Source: an uncultured Pelagibacteraceae bacterium (GTDB taxonomy: Bacteria; Pseudomonadota; Alphaproteobacteria; Pelagibacterales; Pelagibacteraceae). From it: a DNA stretch of 64,000 nucleotides. Positions 9,222-17,564 of this stretch are shown here, in pieces; positions within the stretch are counted from its first letter, which is position 1; each line of letters begins with the position of its first letter. The position numbers were made by a program, and so were the translations under genes. The notes beneath the pieces are model-generated. The model was not told the origin of the DNA. It ran no database searches and saw nothing but the letters and a program-made list of their open reading frames with translations. Location: assembly GCA_902538495.1 (NCBI GenBank), contig CACBFJ010000002.1, forward strand, positions 62,001 to 126,000, written 5' to 3'.

Positions 9222-10393
9222 ATTTTTTCAATACATAAGGCTATACCCATTCCACCTCCAATACAGAGAGTCGCACAACCCTTACTTTTTTTTTGTCTCT
9301 TCATTTCATGTACTAAAGTTACAAGTATTCTTGCTCCTGATGCACCAATAGGATGACCAAGCGCGATTGCACCACCATTTACATTAACTTTATGTGGGTC
9401 AACACCCAACTCACGGATTACAGCTATACTTTGAGCTGCAAAAGCTTCATTAATTTCAAATAAGTCAATCTCATCTAAATTCCATCCAGCTTTATTAATA
9501 GCCTTACGAACAGCTTCTATTGGCCCTAGACCCATTAAAGTTGGATCTACTCCAACTGATGCCCATGACACTATTTTTGCAAGCGGATTGATAGATTTTT
9601 TTTCTGCTTCTTTAATAGTAGTTAAAAATAAAGCTGCAGCCCCATCATTTATACCAGAAGAATTTCCAGGTGTGACTGTTCCATTTTCTTTAAAAACTGT
9701 TTTAAGTTTTTCTAGATCAGAAATTTTTAGACCTATTCGTGGATGCTCATCTAAATTTAGCATGTTATTTCCTTGATTAATCTTAACTAACTCATCGTCA
9801 AATTTGCTATTTTTAATTGCTTCTTCTGTTTTTTTTTGAGAATTTAGAGCAAACTCATCTTGTTCCTTTTTAGATATTTCAAATTTTTTTGCAATATTTT
9901 CTGCTGTAACTCCCATGTGATAATTATTAAAAGCATCCATTAATCCATCATTAATCATTGTATCTGTTAGTTTATCTTCTGAAATTTTTCTTTCATCTCT
10001 AAAAAAAATTGAATGTGGTGCTATTGACATATTCTCTTGTCCCCCAGAAATAACATTTAATGACTCACCTAATTTGATTGATTGATATCCTGATATTACT
10101 GCTCTTAATCCGGACCCACAAACTTGATTAATTATATGGGCTGGTTTTGAAACTGGTATTCCAGCATTTATTGCAGCTTGTCTAGCAGGGTTCTGTCCAG
10201 CCCCAGCAGTCAATACTTGGCCCATAATTACTTCATCCACCTCATCTGGACTAAATTTAGTCAATCTTAAAGCTTCTTTGATCACTAAAGATCCTAGCTG
10301 ATCTGATCTCATTTCTTTTAATGAACCTCTATAAGATCCTATTGGTGTCCTAACAGCACTAGCAATCACCACTTCTTTTGATTTATCTGTCAT
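9218..10393 (-). CDS. Acetyl-CoA C-acetyltransferase (thiolase)
   Basis: A thiolase II-type enzyme interconverting two acetyl-CoA and acetoacetyl-CoA. The nucleophilic Cys is residue 92 in INQVCGSGLRA. NEAFAAQ, GGAIALGHPIGASGAR and the C-terminal CIGGGMGIAL supply the other active-site residues. At 391 aa with no extension it matches the biosynthetic/acetoacetyl-CoA thiolase subfamily rather than the longer FadA type, though the exact physiological role cannot be read from sequence. It stands alone; no PHA or mevalonate genes are nearby. Confidence 0.92.
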   Translation of the reverse strand: MTDKSKEVVIASAVRTPIGSYRGSLKEMRSDQLGSLVIKEALRLTKFSPDEVDEVIMGQVLTAGAGQNPARQAAINAGIPVSKPAHIINQVCGSGLRAVISGYQSIKLGESLNVISGGQENMSIAPHSIFFRDERKISEDKLTDTMINDGLMDAFNNYHMGVTAENIAKKFEISKKEQDEFALNSQKKTEEAIKNSKFDDELVKINQGNNMLNLDEHPRIGLKISDLEKLKTVFKENGTVTPGNSSGINDGAAALFLTTIKEAEKKSINPLAKIVSWASVGVDPTLMGLGPIEAVRKAINKAGWNLDEIDLFEINEAFAAQSIAVIRELGVDPHKVNVNGGAIALGHPIGASGARILVTLVHEMKRQKKSKGCATLCIGGGMGIALCIEKI

Positions 10394-10465
10394 TAATTTT
10401 TAAATTTATCTTATAATTAAAATATACTAAAAATTAATATATTGTATTTAAATAAAATTATAAAT

Positions 10466-10542
10466 GCGCCTGTAGCTCAACTGGATAGAGCGCTTGGCTA
10501 CGGACCAGGAGGTTCTGGGTTCGACTCCTAGCAGGCGCACCA
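10466..10542 (+). tRNA. tRNA-Arg (ACG)
   Basis: A full cloverleaf can be folded. The acceptor GCGCCTG pairs with CAGGCGC, followed by discriminator A and an encoded CCA. The D arm reads GCTC...GAGC. The anticodon stem CTTGG/CCAGG (one G-T pair) closes the loop CTACGGA, giving anticodon ACG. The T arm contains GGTTCGACTCC. A34 is presumably edited to inosine, as usual for this tRNA. Confidence 0.97.
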
Positions 10543-10552
10543 AAAAATATAA

Positions 10553-10651
10553 ATGTTTGATTGGCTCCTTAAATCTTCCTTGCAAATGTCTGTAATTTAT
10601 TTTTTCGTAATAATCTTTATTATTTTATTAATTTTAACTTTTATATTATAA
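10553..10651 (+). CDS. Possible small membrane protein (32 aa)
   Basis: An ORF beginning MFDWLLKSSLQMSVIYF and followed by a strongly hydrophobic stretch (about residues 12-32) starts 10 bp after the tRNA-Arg CCA end and stops 7 bp before the thioesterase gene. It is below the ORF-track cutoff. One transmembrane segment with the short N-terminal part cytoplasmic is likely. In such AT-rich DNA hydrophobic short ORFs arise by chance, so this stays tentative. Confidence 0.35.
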   Translation: MFDWLLKSSLQMSVIYFFVIIFIILLILTFIL

Positions 10652-10658
10652 AAATTCT

Positions 10659-11072
10659 ATGACAGATAAATTTGAGCAAATTAGTCTAAAAACAGGATTT
10701 ATGAAACATAATGGTGGAGTCTTATTTAGACAAATTTCTGAAAATCATTATGAGTTTAAATCAACAATAACAAAAAACCATCTAAATTCAGCTGGTATCA
10801 CTCACGGTGGTTACCTTGCGGCTTTAATTGATGCTGGCTCTGGTTCAGCAGCTCACAGATCAGCTAAACCTTCACCATGTGTAACAATTTCATTAGATTT
10901 AAAATTTATTGGTACATCTAAAGTTGGAGATGAAATTATAGGTCATGTTAGAATTTTAAAAAAAACCAAAACACTTGTGTTTTTATTTTGTGAGCTTAAG
11001 TGTAACGATGAAATAATTACTACCGCAAACGGTATTTGGAAAATTCTAAAGAATAAACCCATTAATATCTAG
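10659..11072 (+). CDS. Hotdog-fold acyl-CoA thioesterase (PaaI-like)
   Basis: A 137-aa single-domain hotdog protein. The helix region AGITHGGYLAALIDAGSGSAAH matches the HGG...D signature of PaaI/YbgC-type thioesterases, followed by TISLDLKFIGTSKVGDEI, the typical central strands. It would hydrolyse an acyl- or aryl-CoA in the cytoplasm; substrate unknown. It is transcribed alone downstream of tRNA-Arg. Confidence 0.85.
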   Translation: MTDKFEQISLKTGFMKHNGGVLFRQISENHYEFKSTITKNHLNSAGITHGGYLAALIDAGSGSAAHRSAKPSPCVTISLDLKFIGTSKVGDEIIGHVRILKKTKTLVFLFCELKCNDEIITTANGIWKILKNKPINI

Positions 11073-11280
11073 TATGTATTTGGCTAATAAGTTTAAGATG
11101 AAATACACCTGAAGAATAAATATTAATTGTTATATAAATTTTATATATGTGCTAAAATAAATCTGTTTATTTTTTAAATGAGAACTTTTTAACTTCCGAT
11201 TCGGTCTTGTTTTAGTCTATTTTTGTTCTTTAGTACTAACAATATCTGGTAGGGTAAGAAAAAAGCATACCAAACATAGA
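11073..11280. other. 208-bp intergenic region before the Suv3-like gene
   Basis: No RNA gene or convincing ORF was found. It contains an AT-only palindrome TATATAAA-T-TTTATATA at 11131-11147 that could be promoter DNA or chance. The reading frame of the helicase is open upstream for about 30 codons but holds no ATG, GTG or TTG, so the start at 11281 stands. Confidence 0.5.
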
Positions 11281-13764
11281 ATGTCTAAAAATAAAATATC
11301 TGCAATTCTTGGTCCAACTAATACTGGAAAAACCCATCTTGCAATAGAGACAATGTTGTCTTTTGAAAGTGGTATGATTGGTTTTCCTTTAAGACTATTA
11401 GCTCGTGAGGTCTACGACAAAGTACTAAAAAGGCTAAATACAGACAGTGTAGCATTAATAACCGGCGAGGAAAAAATTATTCCGTCGAATGCTAAATATT
11501 TCCTATGTACTGTTGAGTCTATGCCAATTGATAAACGATTAGATTTTGTTGCTGTTGATGAAATTCAAATGTGCTCGGATCATGAAAGAGGTCATATTTT
11601 TACGGATAGACTTTTGAATATGAGGGGTGAAAAATTAACAATGTTTATGGGTTCAAATACAATTAGGAATATTGTTGCCAAACTAGACGACGATGTTGAA
11701 TTTATAAATAGAAATCGTTTGTCAAAACTCTCTTATTCTGGCCACAAGAAAATTTCAAGAATAGATCGAAAAACTGCTATAATTGCATTTTCTGCGGAAG
11801 AAGTATACGCAATAGCTGAACTTATCAGAAGACAGAAAGGGGGAGCCTCAATCGTAATGGGGTCTCTCAGTCCAAAGACTAGAAATGCTCAAGTTGAATT
11901 ATATCAATCTGGCGATGTTGATTTTTTAGTAGCAACAGATGCAATTGGGATGGGTATAAATATGGATCTCAATCACGTGTATTTTTCGAATTTAAAAAAA
12001 TTTGATGGAAAAAAATTAAGACGATTAAACTTATCCGAAATTGGTCAAATTGCTGGTAGAGCAGGAAGATATATGAATGATGGAAGTTTTGGTATAACTG
12101 GTCAATGTGGAATAATTAGTCCTGAGAATGTTGAATTACTCGAAAACCATAAATTTGAGGAGATTAGCTGTTTATTTTGGAGAAATTCAAATTTGAATTT
12201 TAATAACTCCACTTCATTAATAAAATCACTAGATGAAAAACCCCACAAAGACTGGTTGAGAAAAATATACGAATGTGAAGATGAAAAAGCCTTAAAGTTT
12301 TTTTTAAAAGACAAAAACTTTGAAAATATCGTATTCAATCAAGAAAAATTAAGACTTTTGTGGGAATGTTGTCAAATACCAGATTTTGTTAAAAAAACAT
12401 ACGGTAATCATTATGAGGTAATTAGAAACGTATTCAAATATTTAAACAGTAAAAAAGGCAAAATCCCTAACGATTATTTGCGATTACAGCTGATGAAACT
12501 TGATAAATTAGATGGAAATGTAGATTCTTTGTCAAATAGAATTGCAAATGTAAGAACTTGGTCATATGTTTCAAATAAAAATAATTGGGTAGAAGATCAT
12601 AACTATTGGATAGAAAAAACTAAGTTATTAGAGGACAGACTTTCAGACAGATTGCATGAGGAACTTACAAAAACTTTTATTGATAAACGTGCAAGTATTC
12701 TTGCAAGAGGTTTAAAGCAAGATATGGAATTTGACACAAAAATTTTAGAAAATAATGATGTAATAATCGACAGTCAGTTTATCGGTAAAATAAATGGTCT
12801 CAAACTAGAATTAGATTTAAAAAAAGGAGCCTTAGAAACTGACATTAAATCTTTGAAAAAAGCCGCCAGACAATCTGTTGGCCCTGAACTCGAAAAAAGA
12901 GTAAAAATTATAATTGATACTGGTCTTGTTGAACTTAGGGATGATTCTAAAATTTATTGGAATAACTCAGCGATCGTAAGGTTAACTGCTGGTAAAGATT
13001 ATTTAAATCCTAATTTAGAATTAATAGTTGACGATATTTTAGATCAAGATCAAAAACTAAAATTATCAGATTTTATTAGTAAATGGTTAAAAAACAAAAT
13101 TAGTTCAGTTTTAAAAAGTCTAATTGATTTAAAGAATATCAAAGAAAAAAATCCATCAACAAAAGCTTTAGCATATCAACTTTATGAAAATAACGGTGTA
13201 ATTAAAAGAGAACAAGTTTCAGAATATTTAGAAAAGTTAGATCAAAATGAGAGAAAAACTTTACGCAACATAGGAGTGAAATTTGGAAGGTATCACGTGT
13301 TTTTGTATAAATTAATAAAACCTGATGCTGTTTCCTTAAGGACACTATTATGGAAAAATTATCACCAAAAATATTTCAATTTAAGACCTCCAACATTCGG
13401 TTTGAACTTTTTAAATGATAAGAATTTTAAAAATAAAAATTTCATGCTGTTATGTGGATTTGAAAAATTTGACACCTTTTTTGTTAGAATTGATATTCTC
13501 GAGAGATTGTTTATTCAAATATTAAATTCGGATAATAAAGAGAAAAAAAAGATGATCAAAATGGTCCCAGAGATGATTAATCTACTAGGCTGTAGTAAAG
13601 AAAATTTTAAAAAGTTAATTAGTATGATGAATTATAAAATTTTTGAAAAAAATAACGAACTTTTTTTTAAATATAATCCCCCTAAGAAGAACAAAAAGAT
13701 TTTTTTAAAAAAACCTAATAAAGAAAGCCCCTTTATGGTTCTTAAAAATCTTAATTTAAATTGA
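11281..13764 (+). CDS. Suv3-like ATP-dependent RNA helicase
   Basis: A superfamily-2 helicase close to the mitochondrial Suv3 family and its alphaproteobacterial homologues. Motif I is GPTNTGKT (residues 11-18), with the Asn-Thr typical of Suv3. Motif II is the DEIQ variant (93-96). The second RecA domain has ATDAIGMGINMDL and motif VI QIAGRAGRY. A long lysine-rich C-terminal part of roughly 500 residues has no motif I can name; bacterial members commonly carry such extensions. In mitochondria Suv3 works with an exoribonuclease in RNA turnover; a similar role here is inference. It heads a run with a TerB-like gene and fdxA. Confidence 0.88.
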   Translation: MSKNKISAILGPTNTGKTHLAIETMLSFESGMIGFPLRLLAREVYDKVLKRLNTDSVALITGEEKIIPSNAKYFLCTVESMPIDKRLDFVAVDEIQMCSDHERGHIFTDRLLNMRGEKLTMFMGSNTIRNIVAKLDDDVEFINRNRLSKLSYSGHKKISRIDRKTAIIAFSAEEVYAIAELIRRQKGGASIVMGSLSPKTRNAQVELYQSGDVDFLVATDAIGMGINMDLNHVYFSNLKKFDGKKLRRLNLSEIGQIAGRAGRYMNDGSFGITGQCGIISPENVELLENHKFEEISCLFWRNSNLNFNNSTSLIKSLDEKPHKDWLRKIYECEDEKALKFFLKDKNFENIVFNQEKLRLLWECCQIPDFVKKTYGNHYEVIRNVFKYLNSKKGKIPNDYLRLQLMKLDKLDGNVDSLSNRIANVRTWSYVSNKNNWVEDHNYWIEKTKLLEDRLSDRLHEELTKTFIDKRASILARGLKQDMEFDTKILENNDVIIDSQFIGKINGLKLELDLKKGALETDIKSLKKAARQSVGPELEKRVKIIIDTGLVELRDDSKIYWNNSAIVRLTAGKDYLNPNLELIVDDILDQDQKLKLSDFISKWLKNKISSVLKSLIDLKNIKEKNPSTKALAYQLYENNGVIKREQVSEYLEKLDQNERKTLRNIGVKFGRYHVFLYKLIKPDAVSLRTLLWKNYHQKYFNLRPPTFGLNFLNDKNFKNKNFMLLCGFEKFDTFFVRIDILERLFIQILNSDNKEKKKMIKMVPEMINLLGCSKENFKKLISMMNYKIFEKNNELFFKYNPPKKNKKIFLKKPNKESPFMVLKNLNLN

Positions 13765-13767
13765 TTG

Positions 13768-14181
13768 ATGTTTTTTAAAAAAAAAGAAAAAATAGAAATT
13801 AATAGTAATTTAATTGAAATATGTGCTCTTTTAATTCATGCAGCAAAAATTGATGAACACTTCTCTGAAAAAGAAGAGAAAATTATTAAACAAACAATGC
13901 TAAAAATTGGAGTAAAAGAAGACCATTTAGACAAGTTATTTCACGAAGCGATAAAAATTGAGGATAACTCTAATCAAATTCTTAATTTTACAAAAGAGGT
14001 CAAAAATATGAATGAACAAAATAAAATTCAAATTATTGAAGCATTGTGGAGAATTATTTATTCTAATAAAGAGGCGGATATCTACGAAACAAGTTTAATG
14101 AGAAGGCTTGGAGGATTATTGTATGTAGACAATAAAGTAATGGGAGACATTAAAGAAAAGATAAAAAGTGAGAATTTATAA
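13768..14181 (+). CDS. TerB-like protein
   Basis: A small all-helical protein of 137 aa resembling the TerB/DjlA N-terminal domain. Acidic helices [23 protein letters not shown] and [27 protein letters not shown] give the usual repeated 'D...E...' metal-binding-like pattern. The ORF track starts at a TTG directly after the helicase stop; the ATG three bases later is the more likely start (MFFKKKEK). It shares one base with fdxA (TAATG). The function of stand-alone members is unknown. Confidence 0.75.
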   Translation: MFFKKKEKIEINSNLIEICALLIHAAKIDEHFSEKEEKIIKQTMLKIGVKEDHLDKLFHEAIKIEDNSNQILNFTKEVKNMNEQNKIQIIEALWRIIYSNKEADIYETSLMRRLGGLLYVDNKVMGDIKEKIKSENL

Positions 14182-14507
14182 TGACATACTTAGTTAATGA
14201 TAAATGTATTAAATGTAAACTTACTGATTGTGTTGATGTTTGCCCGGTTGATTGCTTTTATGAAGGTAAAAATATGCTTGTAATTAAACCCGATGAGTGT
14301 ATAGATTGTGGCGTTTGTGAACCTGAATGTCCAGTGGATGCAATTCAAGCAGATACAGAGCCAGGGAGCGACAAATGGTTAGAGATCAACAAAAAATATT
14401 CTGAAATCTGGCCGAATATAAGCGAAAAAAAAGATCCACCTTCGGATCATGAAAAATATAAAGATGAGCAAGATAAGTTTGAAAAATATTTTAAAGAGAA
14501 CATTTAA
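14181..14507 (+). CDS. fdxA: 7Fe ferredoxin
   Basis: A cytoplasmic electron carrier with two cluster motifs: [18 protein letters not shown] for the N-terminal cluster (extra residues and a Cys as in FdxA-type 3Fe-4S/4Fe-4S ferredoxins) and [12 protein letters not shown] for the 4Fe-4S cluster. A C-terminal tail of about 40 residues containing [16 protein letters not shown] is characteristic of the FdxA family. It is 108 aa. Its 3' end overlaps the next gene in another frame. Confidence 0.93.
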   Translation: MTYLVNDKCIKCKLTDCVDVCPVDCFYEGKNMLVIKPDECIDCGVCEPECPVDAIQADTEPGSDKWLEINKKYSEIWPNISEKKDPPSDHEKYKDEQDKFEKYFKENI

Positions 14508-15333
14508 AAATAAATCCAAAAAAACAAAAAAGGTGACTAAAGCAAAAGTTACCAAAAGTATAAAAAAACCAGTCAAAAAGATTAAAAAATTAGTAAAACC
14601 AAAATCTAAAAAAATTATTCAAAAAAAACAAAATAAAAGTAATCAAAAAAATATAGAGTTAAAACAAGACAACTTAAGAATTTCCAAGGGGACAGAAATC
14701 AAACCTGAGATAAAAAAGGTAAATAAACAAGCGACTGAAAAAAGAGAGTATAAAATAAAAGATTATGTTGTTTATCCTAAACATGGTGTTGGACAAATAT
14801 CTGAATTTAAAAAAATTAGTATTGGCGGAATTGATGTTGAAACATATGTAATTAAATTTGAGAAAGATAAAGCTAATGGCATGGTTCCAGTCAATAAACA
14901 ATCTCACCTTCGTCCATTAGCTACAATCAACCAAGTTAACAAATGTATTTCGATTTTGAAAAGTAAACCCAAAATTAAAAGATCAATGTGGAGTAGGAGA
15001 GCACAAGAATATGAGGCTAAAATTTCCTCAGGTAAAATTTATGAATTAGCAGAAGTGGTAAGAGATCTGAATAAAGGAGACGATTTAATGGTCGACCAAT
15101 CCTACAGTGAAAGACAACTTTTTGAAAAAGCTTATGAAAGGATTTTATCTGAATTTAAAATAATATTGAATGTATCTTTGGAAGATACCCAAAAAAAAAT
15201 GGATAAAGCATTAAAAAGAAACTTAGATGGCCAAAATAAACAAGAGACTACAGCAATTAAAAGTTCAGCACCTGAAATACAAGATGAAGAGCCAATTTCA
15301 GAAAGCGACAATGACGAACCTGTTGAAGACTAA
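14449..15333 (+). CDS. carD: CarD-family RNA polymerase-binding regulator with Lys-rich N-terminal tail
   Basis: The CarD/CdnL RNA polymerase-interacting domain starts near residue 103 ([17 protein letters not shown]...[14 protein letters not shown]). It is followed by the helical DNA-binding part ([25 protein letters not shown]) and an acidic C-terminal tail from about residue 262. About 100 residues before the domain are almost entirely Lys with Thr/Val/Pro, unlike ordinary CdnL proteins of about 160-170 aa. The start is uncertain: ATG at 14449 overlaps fdxA by 59 bp; ATG at 14464 or TTG at 14479 would also work. The family stabilises promoter open complexes, notably at rRNA promoters. Confidence 0.85.
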   Translation: MKNIKMSKISLKNILKRTFKNKSKKTKKVTKAKVTKSIKKPVKKIKKLVKPKSKKIIQKKQNKSNQKNIELKQDNLRISKGTEIKPEIKKVNKQATEKREYKIKDYVVYPKHGVGQISEFKKISIGGIDVETYVIKFEKDKANGMVPVNKQSHLRPLATINQVNKCISILKSKPKIKRSMWSRRAQEYEAKISSGKIYELAEVVRDLNKGDDLMVDQSYSERQLFEKAYERILSEFKIILNVSLEDTQKKMDKALKRNLDGQNKQETTAIKSSAPEIQDEEPISESDNDEPVED

Positions 15334-15338
15334 AAAAA

Positions 15339-15375
15339 AACGCCTCTCACACATAACGTTATGAGAAGCGTTTTT
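15339..15375. terminator. Bidirectional intrinsic terminator after carD
   Basis: A stem AACGCcTCTCA / TGAGAaGCGTT (one mismatch) closes a loop containing ATAACGTTA. It is flanked by an A-run on the carD side and a T-run on the far side, so it can end transcription from carD (+) and from the small basic-peptide gene (-), which converge here. Confidence 0.85.
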
Positions 15376-15394
15376 AATAAAGAATACTAAGTTA

Positions 15395-15472
15395 TTATCT
15401 TCTTCTTCTTTTCTTAGCTTTTTTCTTAGCTTTTTTCTTAGCCTTCTTTGCTTTTTTTCTTCTTTTAGCCAT
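15395..15472 (-). CDS. 25-residue Lys/Arg/Ala-only basic peptide
   Basis: A short ORF reading MAKRRKKAKKAKKKAKKK and ending in RRRR uses only Met, Ala, Lys and Arg. It is too short for the ORF track. Support: an unusually good ribosome-binding site (AGGGAG seven bases before the ATG), an inverted repeat just upstream, a bidirectional terminator just downstream, and tandem TAA stops. The composition recalls histone-H1-like tails and tiny basic ribosomal proteins, so nucleic-acid or ribosome binding is plausible; this is inference. Confidence 0.7.
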   Translation of the reverse strand: MAKRRKKAKKAKKKAKKKAKKRRRR

Positions 15473-15494
15473 CTTTAGCTCCCTTTTTAGTTAA

Positions 15495-15514
15495 ACGAAT
15501 CAAAATTGATTCGT
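15495..15514. promoter_or_regulatory. Perfect 9-bp inverted repeat upstream of the basic-peptide gene
   Basis: ACGAATCAA-AA-TTGATTCGT lies 23-42 bp before the ATG of the 25-residue peptide. It could be an operator for a dimeric repressor, or a leader hairpin next to the ribosome-binding site. The rest of the region up to the acyl-CoA synthetase stop (15515-15670) holds nothing I can name. Confidence 0.55.
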
Positions 15515-15670
15515 AATTACTTATTTTTATTTTTTTATACACGTTATGTCAATTCTTTAATTGAAGTTAAAATTTTTAAAGAAAAAGAATTTAATAAAAA
15601 AAAATTTTCAAATTTTAATGTATAAAAAAGTTAATGTTTATGCGCTTAATAATCAAATATTTTACTTTAA

Positions 15671-17416
15671 TTAATAAAGTTTTTCTAAATCTTCTTTATA
15701 TTTTTCTAAAATTTTTTTTCTTTTTAATTTTAAAGTTGGTGTTAACATTCCATTTTCAATTGTAAATTCTTCATTTATTAATTTATATTTTTTTATTTTT
15801 TCTATTAAAGACAAAGTTTTATTTAAATCTTCCAAATAAATTTCAATTTCTTTATTATTTTCATTGCTTTCACTCACGATCAATGCAACCAGATATGTTT
15901 TTTTGTCTCCGTATACAAAGCTCTGTTTAATTTTTTCATTTAAACATAATAAATTTTCAATTTTAGAAGGTGAAATATTGTCTCCACCAAGATTTACAAT
16001 TATTTCTTTTTTTCTATCTGTTATTTTTAAATTTCCCTCTTTTGTAATTTCACCTATATCTCCTGTGTGTAGCCAGCCGTTTTTAATAACTTCATCAGTT
16101 TCTTTCTTTTTATTCCAGTAACCTAGCATAATGTTTTCCCCTTTAACTAGGATCTCACCATCTTCAGCAATTTTTACTTGGTTTGTCTTGAAAGGGGGCC
16201 CCACTGTTTCAATCTTAATTTTTCCAGGAATATTACAACTAACAACAGGAGAGGCTTCAGTTAATCCATATCCTTGCAGAGTTGGTAATCCTATAGAATT
16301 CAAAAATTCACCAATTTTTTGATCTAAAGCACCCCCTCCAGAAACAAAAGCCTTTAATTTACCCCCAAATTGATTCTTAATTTTTCTTCTTACCAATATT
16401 TCACAGAAAAAATTAATAAAACTTTCTCGTAAGCTTAATTTATTTTTATTTAGTTTTTTAATCCCAAGTGAAATAGTAGATGAAATCAGCTTCTTCTTAA
16501 AACCTTTTTGTTTTGTGAAATTCATAGAAATTTTACTGTATAAATTTTGATAGAATCTAGGGACTGCTGTCATTATTGTTGGTTTTGCAATTGACATATT
16601 AGATAATAATTTTTCCAGACTTTCAGCATAATAAACTTTTGCTCCGAGTGAAATTTGAACAAATTGAACTGCATGTTCATATGAATGAGATAATGGTAAC
16701 CACGTTAGAAAGACTGGTTTTTCATTTTTAAATAAAGGTACTAAAATATCTAATGCTCCCTCGCAATTGGATAGAATTCCTCCATGACTCAACATTACTC
16801 CTTTTGGGTTTCCAGTCGTTCCAGATGTATAGATAATACATGCAAGATCATTTCGTTTTAAATCAGAATTAAAAGGATGTAGAATTTTAAAGTTTTCATC
16901 AATCAAATTATTTTGATAATTAGTAAAGATATTATGAAAAAGATCTGCCTCTTCATTAATTCCATCTATTGATATAAGTTTTATGTCTTTAGTAATATAT
17001 TTCTTGATCTTATCAAATTGTTCTTGATTAGAAACAATACAAACTTTTGGCGAACAGTCTTTAATTATATATTCATAATCTTTATCAGAGTAAGTAGTAA
17101 ATAAAGGTACTGTTACTCCACCCGCATTCATAATTGATAAATCAGAAACTAACCATTCTGGTCTATTTTCTGAAAGCAATATACATCTATCACCTTTAGA
17201 AATTTTTTTTTTTAGATAATTAGATAATATTCTTGTATACCCGTCTATCAATCTCCAAGAATACGAAGTTGGTTTTTTTAATTTAACTAATTCATGATCT
17301 TTAGGTTTGAGATTTATTAAAAACGCTGGCTCGTTTAAACTGTATTTTTTTGGAATATTTTCCTCTGATTTTCTAAAAAAAAGTTCTACTAAACTATTTA
17401 TGTGTTTTAGTTCCAT
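15671..17416 (-). CDS. fadD: Long-chain acyl-CoA synthetase (AMP-forming)
   Basis: An adenylate-forming enzyme that activates fatty acids to acyl-CoA. The AMP/P-loop motif IIYTSGTTGNPKGVMLSH is complete. GYGLTEASPVV, WLHTGDIGEI and TDRKKEIIVNLGG follow in the right order. At 581 aa it fits the FAA1/FadD15-like long-chain group. The ATG lies only 4 bp after the 3' CCA of tRNA-Leu, leaving almost no leader. The substrate range is not predictable from sequence. Confidence 0.9.
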   Translation of the reverse strand: MELKHINSLVELFFRKSEENIPKKYSLNEPAFLINLKPKDHELVKLKKPTSYSWRLIDGYTRILSNYLKKKISKGDRCILLSENRPEWLVSDLSIMNAGGVTVPLFTTYSDKDYEYIIKDCSPKVCIVSNQEQFDKIKKYITKDIKLISIDGINEEADLFHNIFTNYQNNLIDENFKILHPFNSDLKRNDLACIIYTSGTTGNPKGVMLSHGGILSNCEGALDILVPLFKNEKPVFLTWLPLSHSYEHAVQFVQISLGAKVYYAESLEKLLSNMSIAKPTIMTAVPRFYQNLYSKISMNFTKQKGFKKKLISSTISLGIKKLNKNKLSLRESFINFFCEILVRRKIKNQFGGKLKAFVSGGGALDQKIGEFLNSIGLPTLQGYGLTEASPVVSCNIPGKIKIETVGPPFKTNQVKIAEDGEILVKGENIMLGYWNKKKETDEVIKNGWLHTGDIGEITKEGNLKITDRKKEIIVNLGGDNISPSKIENLLCLNEKIKQSFVYGDKKTYLVALIVSESNENNKEIEIYLEDLNKTLSLIEKIKKYKLINEEFTIENGMLTPTLKLKRKKILEKYKEDLEKLY

Positions 17417-17420
17417 AACA

Positions 17421-17505
17421 TGGTGGGCGAAGAGAGAATCGAACTCTCACTTCTTGCGAAACACGATTTTGAGTCGTGCGCGTCTACCAGTTCCGCCATT
17501 CGCCC
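17421..17505 (-). tRNA. tRNA-Leu (CAA)
   Basis: A class II tRNA with acceptor GGGCGAA pairing TTCGCCC, discriminator A and an encoded CCA. The anticodon stem CACGA/TCGTG closes loop CTCAAAA, giving anticodon CAA for UUG. The extra arm TTTCGCAAGAAG and T arm GAGAGTTCGATTCTCTC are intact. The length of 85 nt with a long variable arm fits leucine. Confidence 0.97.
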
Positions 17506-17564
17506 ATAATTGTTTAATAATTTATTAAATAGTATAAGAACTAAAATTATATTAAAACCAAAAA

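Noticed and set aside
11131-11147. TATATAAA-T-TTTATATA palindrome before the helicase
   Set aside because: AT-only palindromes of this length are expected by chance in such DNA, and nothing else supports a function.
11190-11280. In-frame upstream extension of the Suv3-like helicase
   Set aside because: The frame is open for about 30 codons after a TGA but contains no ATG, GTG or TTG start, so 11281 is kept.
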